A DNA stretch of 64,000 nucleotides, taken from assembly GCA_003315655.1 (NCBI GenBank), contig NIZT01000070.1, positions 168,731 through 232,730 on the forward strand. Reading direction: 5' to 3'. The notes beneath the pieces were generated by a model. It was not told the DNA's origin. It ran no database searches and saw only the letters and a program-made list of their open reading frames with translations. Position numbers and translations under genes: made by a program. The stretch comes from Candidatus Methanobinarius endosymbioticus (GTDB lineage Archaea > Methanobacteriota > Methanobacteria > Methanobacteriales > Methanobacteriaceae). The first letter of the stretch is position 1; every line of letters begins with the position of its first letter. This document shows, piece after piece, positions 38,950 through 49,372 of the stretch.

Positions 38950-40647
38950 ATGGATAATTATTACTTCAAATCTAATCAAATTCAAGAGATAGAAAATTTA
39001 GAATTGAAAAACAAACTTGACGAAGTAGGTGGAAGTATAGGAGTTAAAATAGATTATAAAGGTAATAAAAGAGTAGTGGATAAATTTTTTAAAGAAAAAG
39101 AAGAGATTAAAAAAAAGTAGAAAGAGAAAAAAAACAAGCTAAGAAATTTGAAACAGAACTTATAAATAAATATAAGAATAATGTCATTGATTATGTTCAA
39201 GATAAATCAAAATATCTTATCGTAAACGAGGAAACTAATATTTCTAAATATATATTATTAACTTTCATGGTAATAGGAGGGGATAAAAGTGTTTTGAATA
39301 ATATACATGGGGCTTCAGACTCTGAAAAATCCTTTAGCATGGAAACACCATTAAAATATTATATTCCAGATGAACATATTATAGCTCAATCAAGTCAAAC
39401 AGAAGCTAGTTTTGTTAATGACTGTATTGATAATAGTGAAAAATATGACCATGAAATAATTAATATGGGAGATTTAGGAGATAAGGAACATTTTGAAAGA
39501 ATGAGGACAGTGTTTAATATTTGTAAAATATTAATATCTGAAGGTTATTATAATCATGGAAAAATGAGTAATGCTAATGAAACACAGATCCCAATAGAAT
39601 TAGAATGAGTAATGGGCTTATTTTATCAGACGGTATTAGAAAATAATACAGATAAAACAAATCAGATAGATAGCAGGAGTTTTATAAGTTCTCCAGCTCT
39701 AAATAATAAAGCTGAAAAAATAAAATTTTCTCATATAATCAATAAACGGCCATATCTAGAATATGATAAATTTAATAATACTGTAAAAGATCTGAAACAA
39801 TTTAAAAATTATTTCAATGATGCAATAAAAAAATTTGATATTGAAAATGGTGATTATGTTATTATAAATCCATTCTTAGAATATACTTTTTTAAAACTAA
39901 CTGAACTAAGCATGACTGAAACAAGACAATTAGATATTATTGGAAATATATTTGATTCATATTGTTATTTATGCAATAAAAGATGTTTCAAAATAAAAAC
40001 TAAGAATTGTATTTATCTAATTCCTAAAATAAAAGATGTTCAAAAATTCATTAATTTGATATATTCTAATGTTGGTTTAAAAACTTATGAACGAAGTTTA
40101 TTATTATTTTTAAATAATAAAATCGATTCATTGCCTGTAATAGAGAGTGTAACAGAAACAATCAAAACAGCTGAAGACTTTTATAATGAAATTGAAGAAA
40201 AAGAATACGAAAATGATCAATATAATAATCCCTCAATATTAAACAAGGAAACAATGAAAAAATTATTTATAAAATATGGAATACTAGAAAACAAAGATAA
40301 AGATCAACTTAAACTAACCATTAAGAAAGATAAATATTTTTTCACGGTTTCAAATATCAGAAGACGATTCAATGGAAATAAAAAAATAAATTATATTGAT
40401 AATTTGAACAATTACTTAATAAATTTATCAGTTAGGGGATTTTGGGGACAATTTGAAAACAAAAAAGGAAGAGGCGGTGTTTTATTATCTCAATAAAGAA
40501 ATGATAGAGAATTTAGAAGAAAATTACATAATAGGAAGTGATGATCGAAACGAATCAATAAAACATTTAAAAGAAATAAATAGTGATTACTCGAATGAAC
40601 TACTAATAAGTGATGACATGTTCAATATTATTAAAAAAGATTATTAA
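38950..40647 (+). pseudogene. Decayed primase/helicase ATPase of a mobile element
   Basis: Across frames this is one gene of about 560 codons. A charged coiled part (NLELKNKLDEVGGSIGVKID) is followed after a frameshift near 39118 by ISKYILLTFMVIGGDKS, NNIHGASDSEKSFSMETPLK and HEIINMGDLGDKEHFE. These align by eye with phage/plasmid helicase ATPases, where GPSSAGKS is expected. The Walker A has degenerated to GASDSEKS. An in-frame TGA (39606) precedes GLFYQTVLENN, SRSFISSPAL and a long C-terminal region. A last frameshift near 40480 leads to the tail ending 40647. The function would have been replication of an integrated plasmid or virus. Confidence 0.6.
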
Positions 40648-40700
40648 AAAACTGATTTGAAGGATTTAGAAAGTTATTGTTAATATGATGAAAAATTTTA

Positions 40701-41038
40701 TATCAATAACTTGGAAAATAATGTCAATAAGTACCCTATTTAATGTCAATAAATTAAATATATTATTATATATCTTTTATCTTTTAAAATAAGAGAATTA
40801 AAGAGATTTCATGAATATAATATAAAATAAATATATACTTAAAATGATTTTATATTTGGAATTTTTTTAAAAAATATGAATTTTTTGATGAATGTTGATA
40901 CCGACATTATTTTTTTAAAAAAATTGAAAATTCCTAAATTGTCTTCATTTTAAAAAATAAAACCATTAATCAATTTTAACAAAATTTTATCGACGTTAAA
41001 TAGGGTACTTATTGACATTATTTTCCAAGTTATTGACA
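40701..41038. repeat. Iteron-bearing 45-bp inverted repeat, candidate replication origin
   Basis: The 45-bp arm at 40703-40747 is repeated in inverse orientation at 40992-41036 with one mismatch. Each arm contains copies of TGTCAATAA spaced 21-22 bp: starts at 40701 (variant TATCAATAA), 40722 and 40744 on the left, and inverse copies at 41009 and 41030 on the right. The 244-bp centre is extremely AT-rich. It lies 55 bp after the decayed primase gene. A plasmid-type origin is the best explanation. Terminal repeats of a 338-bp MITE are the alternative. Confidence 0.7.
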
Positions 41039-41694
41039 TTAAAATGATAAACACATATACGGACAAAAAACATTGCATAAAATCTTAATAAAAAATACTG
41101 GGTTTTTGAACAGAAAAGGTTCCAGAAATTGTTGGTGCTACAAACCTTTTAGGATAATAGTATGGAATTAAAAACAATGCTACTAAAATCCCATCCTTCA
41201 AAATATAAGATTATTATAGTGAGAAATAATATGGAAAAGATATTTAATTTAATAAAAAAGGATGTAATATTTTTGAACCATTGAAAAATTATGAGGAAAT
41301 ATATTAAATTTTTGTGGGAGTGTTTGGATTTTAGTTAATATGAAACTACTTGAAAACCAAATTTAGAATGGCTTGATGAATCTGGTTGAAGTTGTTGTGA
41401 AATCTAAAAAGTTTTTTAAAATAATAAAAGCATTGGAAAAATTCATGAATAATCTAAGTCGAATCTGATTCTTATTAATGGGGTGTGTTATGTATTATAG
41501 TATGAGGAAAATAGAAAAAAATAATATTAAATCCTTAGAAACATTAACACCATTTCTTTTTCAAAATATAGGGTATGAAGACGTGTAAAACATTTAACCA
41601 TGGATTAATAGATGAAATTAGAAGATTTGCACGAAAAAGATATTGACTTTCAACAAATAAGGGAAAAATTTAAAATAGAAAAAGCTTATCTAAC
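41039..41694. other. Decayed region of the mobile element
   Basis: I see only short broken frames, for example MYYSMRKIEKNNIKSLETLT from 41490, closed by stops within 35 codons. No identifiable gene is present. Confidence 0.35.
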
Positions 41695-42218
41695 ATGGCA
41701 TTATCTAGGCATTTTAAAAAACAATATGCTATTAAAAAAAGAAGGAAAGACTCCAAAATAAAAAAACATGAAAATTGTATAATTGAGGCAATAGAATATT
41801 ATCCTCCAATTAAAAATATATTTAATGAAGAAACTGAAATTAATGAGGATTTATTTATTAATTCTCATGGTTATTATATAGATTCTAACATGTTATGCAA
41901 ATTAATACTTAAAAGACAGATTATGTCTTCAAATGAAATATTAGCTTTTTAGAATTTAAATATGATGATTATGAAAGAAAATATGGTGTTTTAATTGATT
42001 TATCTGATATGAAAATTGCTAAAAATAAAATAAAGTGTTTAGAATGTAAATTAACAAGACAGGAGTATGTAAATAATATTTTATTGCAGGTTTTGATTAA
42101 TAGAAGGTTTAAAACAAATTTAAAATATGATGAAATATCATCTATCATTTGGAATAATGCTTTAACTACTGACAAGGATATAAGTAAATGCGTTAGAACA
42201 TTAAATAAGAAAAAATGA
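41695..42218 (+). pseudogene. Frameshifted hypothetical gene of the mobile element
   Basis: Two frames join naturally at 41950: a first part of 85 codons (CIIEAIEYYPPIKNIFNEET, IMSSNEILAF) and a second starting EFKYDDYERKYGVLIDLSDM with KCLECKLTRQEYVNNILLQV. A one-base indel in the TTTTTAG run separates them. The true start may lie further upstream. No family is recognised. It lies between the origin-like repeat and the integrase. Confidence 0.4.
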
Positions 42219-42471
42219 ATATATAATACATATATTTTATTTAGAGGGGTTTTTATAGATATTATTTAATGTGTTATTTTGATTTGTATTTATTTTTAAA
42301 GACTTATTTTTCAAATTAATTGACCTAAAAATTATAAATATTCTTATTTTTATCCGATTTTTAGAACTTTCATGTAATTTTTTCATTATACGTTCGACTC
42401 TTTTCGCCTTAATCGTTATACTAATAAAAGTATTATATTAAAAAGAAACTTTTGCATGATTTTTTTATGAA

Positions 42472-43411
42472 TTAATTGTTCCAGTTTATTTTTTCATAGC
42501 TTTTTTGCATTGTTTTATTATCTATTTTTGTATATATATTAGTTGTAGATATATTACTATGTCCTAATAATGTTTGTATTTCGTTAATTAGTATTTCGGC
42601 ATTGTTTAATAAATGAATAGCAAAAATATGCCTTAATGTGTGTGGTGTTAATCTGTCCTTAAAGTCAGCTTTATATCCTTTTTCTCCTAATCCTTTGTCT
42701 GTGGCTATGGCATATTTTTTAACTATCCTTTGTATGTCGCAACCCTTTAACTGATTGCCACTTCTACTTGTAAATAAATAATCATTTTCATCTATTTTAT
42801 TTTTCCTGGTTCTTTTATAAACCATCTTTTTCAATATTTTGAGTGTTTCTTGGTTTATATAAACCGTCCTATCTTTTCCACCTTTACCATTAACTACAGA
42901 TATTGAAATAATTTTTTTTCACTATTTAAATCTAAATCTCATTTTCGAAGGTTGGATAATTCTGATACTCTTAAGCCTGTCTTATATAACATTTGAAATA
43001 TGCATTTATCCCTAATCATTTGATTTGGTATTGTTTTTATCAGTTTTTGGATCTCTTTTATTTTCAAATATTTGACTTTTTATTTTTATAATTAGTTTTA
43101 GGCAATTCTATCTTTATTTTTAATCCTAATGTCTTTAAGAATTGAAGTATTTCTCGTAGATACCTTTTTCGTGTGCCTACTTTATTTTTTCGTTGATGTT
43201 TCAAATAATGTCTATATTTTTCTATAATATCTAATATATCTAATATATTATTTTGATCAATTTGAGTGATATTATTATTTGTAAGATATTTTATGAATAA
43301 CTTATTACTTGTATAATAATTTTTAAGAGTTTTTTTGGATCTTTCTACATCTAACTTAACAATATAAAAATTCAACTCTTCATTTAATATATTTATATTA
43401 TACATAATCAT
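42472..43411 (-). pseudogene. Decayed tyrosine recombinase/integrase
   Basis: Pieced together, a XerC/D-like integrase. The N-terminal SAM-like domain reads NEELNFYIVKLDVERSKKTL and YLREILQFLKTLGLKIKI. The catalytic domain has the first Arg in YKTGLRVSELSNLR, then KGGKDRTVYINQETLKIL, HTLRHIFAIHLL, LLGHSNISTTNIYT and the expected Tyr in NIYTKI. A TGA follows SNLRK (about 42940), and frameshifts lie near 43070 and 42910. The start is probably ATG at 43411 or 43405. It would have mediated site-specific integration of the element. Confidence 0.75.
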
Positions 43412-43454
43412 CACTACCCATATTTCATGTTTTATTTTGGATCTTATAAAAATG

Positions 43455-43480
43455 TGTCGCATTTTATATGAAATACGACA
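43455..43480. promoter_or_regulatory. Palindrome upstream of the integrase remnant
   Basis: TGTCGCATTT (43455-43464) and AAATACGACA (43471-43480) are inverted with one mismatch around TATATG. It lies about 45 bp upstream of the integrase start and may be an operator or a recombinase arm site. Confidence 0.4.
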
Positions 43481-43913
43481 TTCAATATATAAAAATGTGT
43501 AAAAAGTATTAATAATTGAAAAATATTGTTAAAATTTTAGAGTGATTAATTTAAAAAAGGCATCTTAAAACAAATAAATTAATTAGAATATTATTAATAT
43601 CTAAAAAATTTCCCAAATAAAACATATATCTTGTACTCAATGATTCATGATAATATCTACTTTTTTTCCACAACTTCAAATGATTTATCATAAAACCATT
43701 AATTCGTTTTAACCAATAATTTTTTCTTGGCCATGTAGTATGTATTTAGGGCAGGTATTGTATTTTTTAACTCCATCTGAATTTTTTTAAATATATATGA
43801 GGAGATGGATAATTAATAAATTTAAATAAATACTTTTTGATATTTACCGTCTTTACTTTTAATATTTCTGCTTCGACGCTGCATTCAATTTCATTTAGTA
43901 ACAAGCTAAAAGA

Positions 43914-44319
43914 TCATGCATTGAAGAAAAATATTTTCCACCAAGGCAAATAAACGTCTTTAGGCCATGTTAAATAAATATAATTTTTGGGTTTTTTTGA
44001 TGAATGAATTTTACAATCAATATTTATCTTCCCAGAATACACTTTTTTAATCAATATTTCTTTTGTTTCTAAGAGGATAGTGGAATTATCATCTTCCTCA
44101 TAACAGTATATATAAACATTCAAATTCTAATAGTCTCTTTTGTTTTTTAAGTATAATGTATCATGAATATTGTATTCATTTTTTGCATTATCCCATGATG
44201 GATGTGAGGGATCAATATCATTACCAGTTCAAATAGTTTAAAAAAAGGAATTGGCGTGCTTATTAATATAAAAACCAGTAATATTAATGCTGTTATCGTT
44301 AAATCTTCTTTTTGTCCAT
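43914..44319 (-). pseudogene. Decayed membrane-anchored protein
   Basis: From an ATG at 44319 (MDKK) the frames give a membrane segment LTITALILLVFILISTPIPF, then ELVMILIP-type or, in the shifted frame, NDIDPSHPSWDNAKNEYNIH, a TAG, and NLNVYIYCYEEDDNST with a final YIYLTWPKDVYLPWWKIF. At least two frameshifts and one stop are present. It is a single-span protein with an outside domain of unknown family. It follows the C39-like gene directly. Weak coding traces continue to about 43660. Confidence 0.4.
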
Positions 44320-44329
44320 TTTATTACTT

Positions 44330-45150
44330 TTCCCTATAAATTTCGGGATCTTGCATTAGAAATAGGATAACAATCTATATACTTATAAGAACATTTCAAA
44401 GCTAATCAATGAAACTTACAATTTGTAGCTATTCGGATGTAACTATATTTTTGTGTCTGTTTTTGTAATCTATGCCCAAAGGGATTAGATATGATAACTC
44501 TAGAAGTTTTGATTTTATTTAAATCTTTTTTATTTATTATTTGGGGGTTTTAGTAGATGTGGAATATTTTCCAATAATTGTTTGAAGTTTCTCTTTTTCC
44601 AACAATTCATAATTATCCAGTTTCACATCCTTACTATCTTCTACAATAATTAGTGCATATCCTGAGTAAAAATTATTGAGCATGTCATGATCAAATGATA
44701 TTAAATCCATTTTCAGGATCTAATAATATTATATTATTATCATTTACTTCATAAATGACTGAAAAATGCCCAAAGTCATTCAAACTAAGGTAGACTATGT
44801 TGTTTTTTTCTAATTGCCGACTTGGTAATTTAACGCCTTCGGCATTCCTTCTTTCTTCTTTACTTATCTCTATAAGATCTTGCATTGAAATTTTGTCACT
44901 AAATTTCATGTTGAATTTTTCAATATGTTCACTAGGGATGGTTATGTTTAATTCTTCAGCAACCATCACTAAAAAATCTATTCCACAATTAGATTTTCTT
45001 TCATTTGCCTTTAATGTATCATTTTCACCTATGTGTTCAATATCATGAGCATTATCTAATATTATTTTTTCAGCGTTTTCACGATTATTTTCGGCTGCTG
45101 TGACATTTCCTAATATCAAAAAACAAATTACCAATAAAAATGAAAAAAAT
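44330..45150 (-). pseudogene. Decayed secreted C39-like cysteine peptidase
   Basis: A signal-peptide-like stretch (SFLLVICFLILGNVTAAE) lacks a proper start codon. The body has a C39-peptidase pattern: catalytic-type Cys in NCGIDFLVMVAEEL, then LNDFGHFSVIYEVNDNNIIL with the His, and LDPENG. After a frameshift it continues SFDHDMLNNFYSGYALIIVE, as in C39 domains. Further frames give SNPFGHRLQKQTQKYSYIRI and then stops. C39 domains cleave leader peptides of bacteriocin-like substrates. In methanogens such secreted forms may act on surface proteins. Confidence 0.55.
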
Positions 45151-45430
45151 AGAAAAAGGATTTATATTTATTACATGAAATATATTTCATATTATATTAC
45201 CTAAATAGTATTTATATTTATAGTTAGGATAGAATTATAGATTCCCTTATTAAAAACATGTGGATATTTCTAAATTATAAAGAAAAAATTATCTATTTGG
45301 CATTAAAACTAAAATGTTTATATAATATAAAAAAGAAAGATGAAAATTATGCTAATAAGTAAAAAAGTTTAAGGTAAAATAAAATATGTTGAAAATAATT
45401 TCAGAAAAATAATATATTTTGTTTGTGAAA

Positions 45431-45456
45431 TTATGATAATAAGAAAATTATCATAA
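45431..45456. repeat. Perfect 10-bp hairpin in an empty region
   Basis: TTATGATAAT and ATTATCATAA pair around the loop AAGAAA. The region 45170-45810 otherwise holds only a TATA-like site (45320) and short broken frames. Confidence 0.4.
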
Positions 45457-45810
45457 CAAAGACCACAAAATCAACAAGAAACAAGCATCCAAAAAAACTT
45501 GTTATTATGTATTTTTTTTCATGATATATAAAGATTGACCCTTTGATAAGTTTTTTATAATTACTTGTAAATGAATTATATTCTTTAAAAAAAGAGTAAT
45601 ATAAAAATAAAGTAAAAAAAATAATATAATGAAATGATAATATTATATATTAATAAATAAAAAGAAAATTTGTATTTAATTTATGTTATTTATTTAGTCA
45701 GGACACATTTGTTATTATTTATTTTAGAATTTTAAGATAATTATTGTATTTCTTTTTCATTACATCATATATTTATTATAAGAACCTATATATATTTAAT
45801 ATTTATAATG

Positions 45811-46839
45811 TTAAGCTTTATAATAAGGTTCTCTGTTATTTATTCCATCTAAAAATATATTTTTAAGGTCATCTTCAGAAGCATTGTTTCTTATAGGACC
45901 AATAATATCAATAAGATTATCATTTCTAAGAAGACATGGTTTTATTTTGCCTTCAGGGGTTATTCTAAGGCGAGTGCAATTTTCACAGAATTTGGTATTA
46001 TCCATTGGTCTAACAATCTCAATTTCACCATTGTCAATGAAGTATTTTTTCCTATCCTGCATAAATCTACGAGTTTTAACTTCATCAGCTATTTTAACTA
46101 GGTTTTTTTCAAGTGGTTCAACATCAAAATGATATTTTTCACTAAATGCATCATCATCACAATTTTCAGATTTCATTAATTCTATTAATTGAAGAACAAT
46201 ACCATGTTTTTTAGTAAATTTAAACATTTCCATTACTTCACCATCATTAATATCTTTCATAACAACCATATTTAATTTTACAGGGTTTAAACCAACATTG
46301 ACAGCTTCAATAACGCATTTTTTAGCTTCACTCAGATAATCTTTAGAAGTAATAATTTTATATGTTTGAGGATTAAGAGTATCAAAACTAATATTTACCC
46401 GATTTAATCCTGCATTAAATAGGTCTTCTGCATATTTAGATAAAAAAATTCCATTTGTAGTAATAGATATATCTTTAAAGTTTAAAGAAGCAGTTTTTTC
46501 AATAATTTCAACAATATCTTTTCTGATAAGCGGTTCTCCACCAGAAAATCTTATTTTTTCAACACCTAATGATTTAACTACTTTCAAAATTTGAAAAATT
46601 TCATCAGGAGTCATTTCTCTTTCAGAAGGGATCATTCCATCATGGTGGCAATATAAACAATTTATATTACATCTATTAGTTATAGAAATACGAAGAGAAA
46701 TAATAGGCCTATTATATTTATCTTCAACCTTATTTGAAAGAAGATTATCATTAGAAATATTGTTAGAATTAATATTATTAGAATTATCCTCTAAAAAAGG
46801 AGAAGTTTTCTCTTCAGATATATTATTTTTTATTTCCAT
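45811..46839 (-). CDS. moaA: GTP 3',8-cyclase MoaA
   Basis: A 342-residue radical-SAM enzyme that starts molybdopterin synthesis. The N-terminal cluster motif is [12 protein letters not shown], the SAM-binding block is [12 protein letters not shown], and the C-terminal second cluster is carried by [20 protein letters not shown]. The first 40 residues (Asn/Ser-rich, [12 protein letters not shown]) are extra compared with normal family members, and the conserved part begins near [13 protein letters not shown]. It overlaps mobB by 17 bp. It supplies cofactor for Fwd and Fdh. Confidence 0.93.
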   Translation of the reverse strand: MEIKNNISEEKTSPFLEDNSNNINSNNISNDNLLSNKVEDKYNRPIISLRISITNRCNINCLYCHHDGMIPSEREMTPDEIFQILKVVKSLGVEKIRFSGGEPLIRKDIVEIIEKTASLNFKDISITTNGIFLSKYAEDLFNAGLNRVNISFDTLNPQTYKIITSKDYLSEAKKCVIEAVNVGLNPVKLNMVVMKDINDGEVMEMFKFTKKHGIVLQLIELMKSENCDDDAFSEKYHFDVEPLEKNLVKIADEVKTRRFMQDRKKYFIDNGEIEIVRPMDNTKFCENCTRLRITPEGKIKPCLLRNDNLIDIIGPIRNNASEDDLKNIFLDGINNREPYYKA

Positions 46840-47527
46840 TTTTGATCACAATCTCTATTTTTTCAAAAGCTTTTATTCCATAATCTTCTGTTTTTAGGGA
46901 TTTGAGCATCCCAAGAACACTATTTTTCATAAAATTATTTACAAAGTAATTTAATCCAATGACTTTTTCATTGATAGAAAGAGATACATCTATATCATCA
47001 ATATTTAAATTTTCACCACTGATTATAGCTTTTCCAATAGATTCTCTATCATTTAACCCACAATTATCAGTGTATAATGTATCAATAATATCATAACTAC
47101 ATTTTTCAATTGTATTAACTAAACCCAATACTTCTTCATCTTTTATTTCTAAAGGATTCACAGTTTTTAAAGTATATTCATCTTCAGTTTCTTTTGATGT
47201 AGATATTTTTGAATAATTATAATTTTTAAAACCTTCAATTACCACAAAATCAGGTTCATCAATTAATTTTATCAAAAAAAGAATTCGTTCTAAAGGCAAA
47301 TCTTTATCTATATTAAAAAATGTCCGACTACCAATTCCAGCTACAGTTTCAGAGCCAGCTTCTTTATGTTTCCATGTATCAGTATTTTTTCGATCCATTT
47401 CAAGCATGTGGTGAGAATGTTTTATACTAGCTACTTTAAAACCTCTTTTTTTTAACTCTTTTATAATTTTAATTGTTAAAGATGTTTTTCCACTATCTTT
47501 TTTACCTACAACAGAAATTACTTTAAT
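46823..47527 (-). CDS. mobB: MobB, molybdopterin-guanine dinucleotide synthesis GTPase
   Basis: A roughly 234-residue P-loop protein. Walker A is [41 protein letters not shown] and [10 protein letters not shown] are typical of MobB, which assists attachment of GMP to the pterin. No ATG is in frame at the expected place. GGAGG (about 47535-47539) lies 8 bp before an ATT at 47527, which gives I/M-KVISVVG, the usual family start. A TTG at 47542 is the only standard start and has no ribosome binding site. An AUU start is therefore likely. Residues after 150 form a methanogen-type extension. Confidence 0.85.
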   Translation of the reverse strand: MKVISVVGKKDSGKTSLTIKIIKELKKRGFKVASIKHSHHMLEMDRKNTDTWKHKEAGSETVAGIGSRTFFNIDKDLPLERILFLIKLIDEPDFVVIEGFKNYNYSKISTSKETEDEYTLKTVNPLEIKDEEVLGLVNTIEKCSYDIIDTLYTDNCGLNDRESIGKAIISGENLNIDDIDVSLSINEKVIGLNYFVNNFMKNSVLGMLKSLKTEDYGIKAFEKIEIVIKNGNKK

Positions 47528-48158
47528 AATAACACCCTCCAAGCTTTATAAAAAACTGACATGAACTTCTAACTTATATATACTTATATTTCGAATTCAT
47601 TAATATTCTGGAAATTTAATTATAATTTAATTATGATTTGATTATAATTTGATTAAAATTTAATTATTTATTATGATTTATATTATTTAATTATACACTT
47701 TAAATTTTTAAAATTTTTATTTTGAAATTTTATTTTTTAAATTTATTTGTTATATATAAATAGATGTTTTCTTTGATATTAAGTTATTGTAATATTAAAA
47801 TTATATGATAAAATAATAATAGAATGATTTTAATCATTGAATAATTATATAATTAAATAATATATTTTTATTTTCAAATAATTAATTTAATAGCTCAAAA
47901 AAGAATTTAAAATAAAATTAGAAGAAAAATAAAATAGATATATTATAGAACCCTCACATTGAAATATGGTTTTAATCAGATGAGCGATTTGAAATATAAT
48001 TCTAAAGAGGTATATTTTGTAAATATCTAAATTTTATTTTCTTCTAAAAAAATCAATTTAAATAGAGTTAATAGGAATATTTCCATAAAGTTCTCGCCTC
48101 ATTTACAGAAAATATTCTCTTCCTATATCATAAAATGAAACTTAATTATATAACTTAG
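47528..48158. other. Long intergenic region with a weakly structured segment
   Basis: Mostly AT-rich. The stretch 47945-48115 is less biased and lets ATGAGCG (about 47980) pair with CGCCTCAT (about 48090), so it might be a 3' untranslated structure of fdhB or a small RNA. Evidence is thin. Confidence 0.25.
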
Positions 48159-49367
48159 CTAATCCCTTAATCCTTTGTCTGAATATTCTGACAATGGTGA
48201 AAGTACAGAATTATCTTCAATTCCAGTATTATAGCCATAAATAGCTCTAATTTTGCTATTGATTGCATCCCAGAATTTAGCAACGGGAATTTCAGAAGGA
48301 CATACTTCTTCACACTGTCCACAATTTGTACAAGAATCAGCCATATGTACCAATCTTCCTAAATGGAATGTTGGAGCTGCTGGAATTAATCCTTTAGTTA
48401 TCCAATCAGGACTTTTTGTCTCTAAAATACAGTCATCACAATAACAAATTGGACAAGCTTCACGACATCCGAAACATTTCATACATCGAGAAAATTCTTC
48501 TTGGAATTCTGAGAAAATAGATAAAATATCTCCTTCAAGGTCACCATAGTCTCTGTCTTTGGATTTATTAGCTAAATTTAACATTGATTGATTGATTTTT
48601 TCTCTTATCTCCACACCTTTAGGATTAGGTTCTTCTGTTTTGACAACACCTGCAGAAATAGCTTTATCAAGAACATCTGCTCCTTTATCAGAAAATACTT
48701 CTACAAAAGTCGCTTTTCCAGCTAAAGGACCTATAACCCCCCAATTTCCAAAAGCCATATCTGCCATTTGAGGTATGTTTACGTCACATCTTTGACAATT
48801 AGTTCTTCGGCCCCAACCATCTTCTTCAAGTTCATCAATACTAATTTTTTTTTTATCATTATCGGTTTCTATGATTAATTTTCCTTTAGCAATTTCTTCT
48901 TTAACTACATCATCAGGGTCAAGGTCATGAATTTGATCAATCATTATTCTTGTTTTATTTGGAGGCATTGTTCCTCCACAATTTACACCAACCATGATTA
49001 AATTATCTTCTATAACTCTACCCTTTTTAATGAGTTCTCTTAAAGTCATTGCATCACATGGTTTACATGTAACAGCAACTTTTATATCTTTCAAACCATC
49101 TAAGTATCTTTCGACAACTTTGGCTAAATTTACTGTACCACAATGAAGAGAACCTGCAGATTTTTCTATTTCATTAGGGTCTGTTATTAATGTGGGGACA
49201 GCATCATATAAATCTACACCTGTTTCAACAGCTAAAACTGCATTAACAAGTCCATTTTCGAGCATGTATTTCATTAATGTAGTTACAGCTCCTCCATATT
49301 CACCTTTATTAGCTATGTCCTCATCAGCAGACCATATATAACACATATCATTTACTTTTACTGACAT
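48159..49367 (-). CDS. fdhB: F420-dependent formate dehydrogenase beta subunit
   Basis: A 402-residue flavin/Fe-S protein of the FrhB/FdhB family that passes electrons from FdhA to coenzyme F420. Residues 1-240 have [28 protein letters not shown] and [20 protein letters not shown]. The C-terminal part carries [19 protein letters not shown] and [27 protein letters not shown] lies before the ATG at 49367, and the fdhA stop codon lies inside this ribosome binding site. FdhAB thus form a two-gene operon. Confidence 0.94.
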   Translation of the reverse strand: MSVKVNDMCYIWSADEDIANKGEYGGAVTTLMKYMLENGLVNAVLAVETGVDLYDAVPTLITDPNEIEKSAGSLHCGTVNLAKVVERYLDGLKDIKVAVTCKPCDAMTLRELIKKGRVIEDNLIMVGVNCGGTMPPNKTRIMIDQIHDLDPDDVVKEEIAKGKLIIETDNDKKKISIDELEEDGWGRRTNCQRCDVNIPQMADMAFGNWGVIGPLAGKATFVEVFSDKGADVLDKAISAGVVKTEEPNPKGVEIREKINQSMLNLANKSKDRDYGDLEGDILSIFSEFQEEFSRCMKCFGCREACPICYCDDCILETKSPDWITKGLIPAAPTFHLGRLVHMADSCTNCGQCEEVCPSEIPVAKFWDAINSKIRAIYGYNTGIEDNSVLSPLSEYSDKGLRD

Positions 49368-49372
49368 TGAAA

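Noticed and set aside
38690..43520. Direct att repeats bounding the mobile element
   Set aside because: Only short AT-rich similarities (around AAAAAGTGTAAAAA and AAAAATGTGTAAAAA) were seen, too weak to call.
47945..48115. C/D-box small RNA
   Set aside because: No convincing RUGAUGA/CUGA box pairs at the right spacing; only weak pairing is seen.
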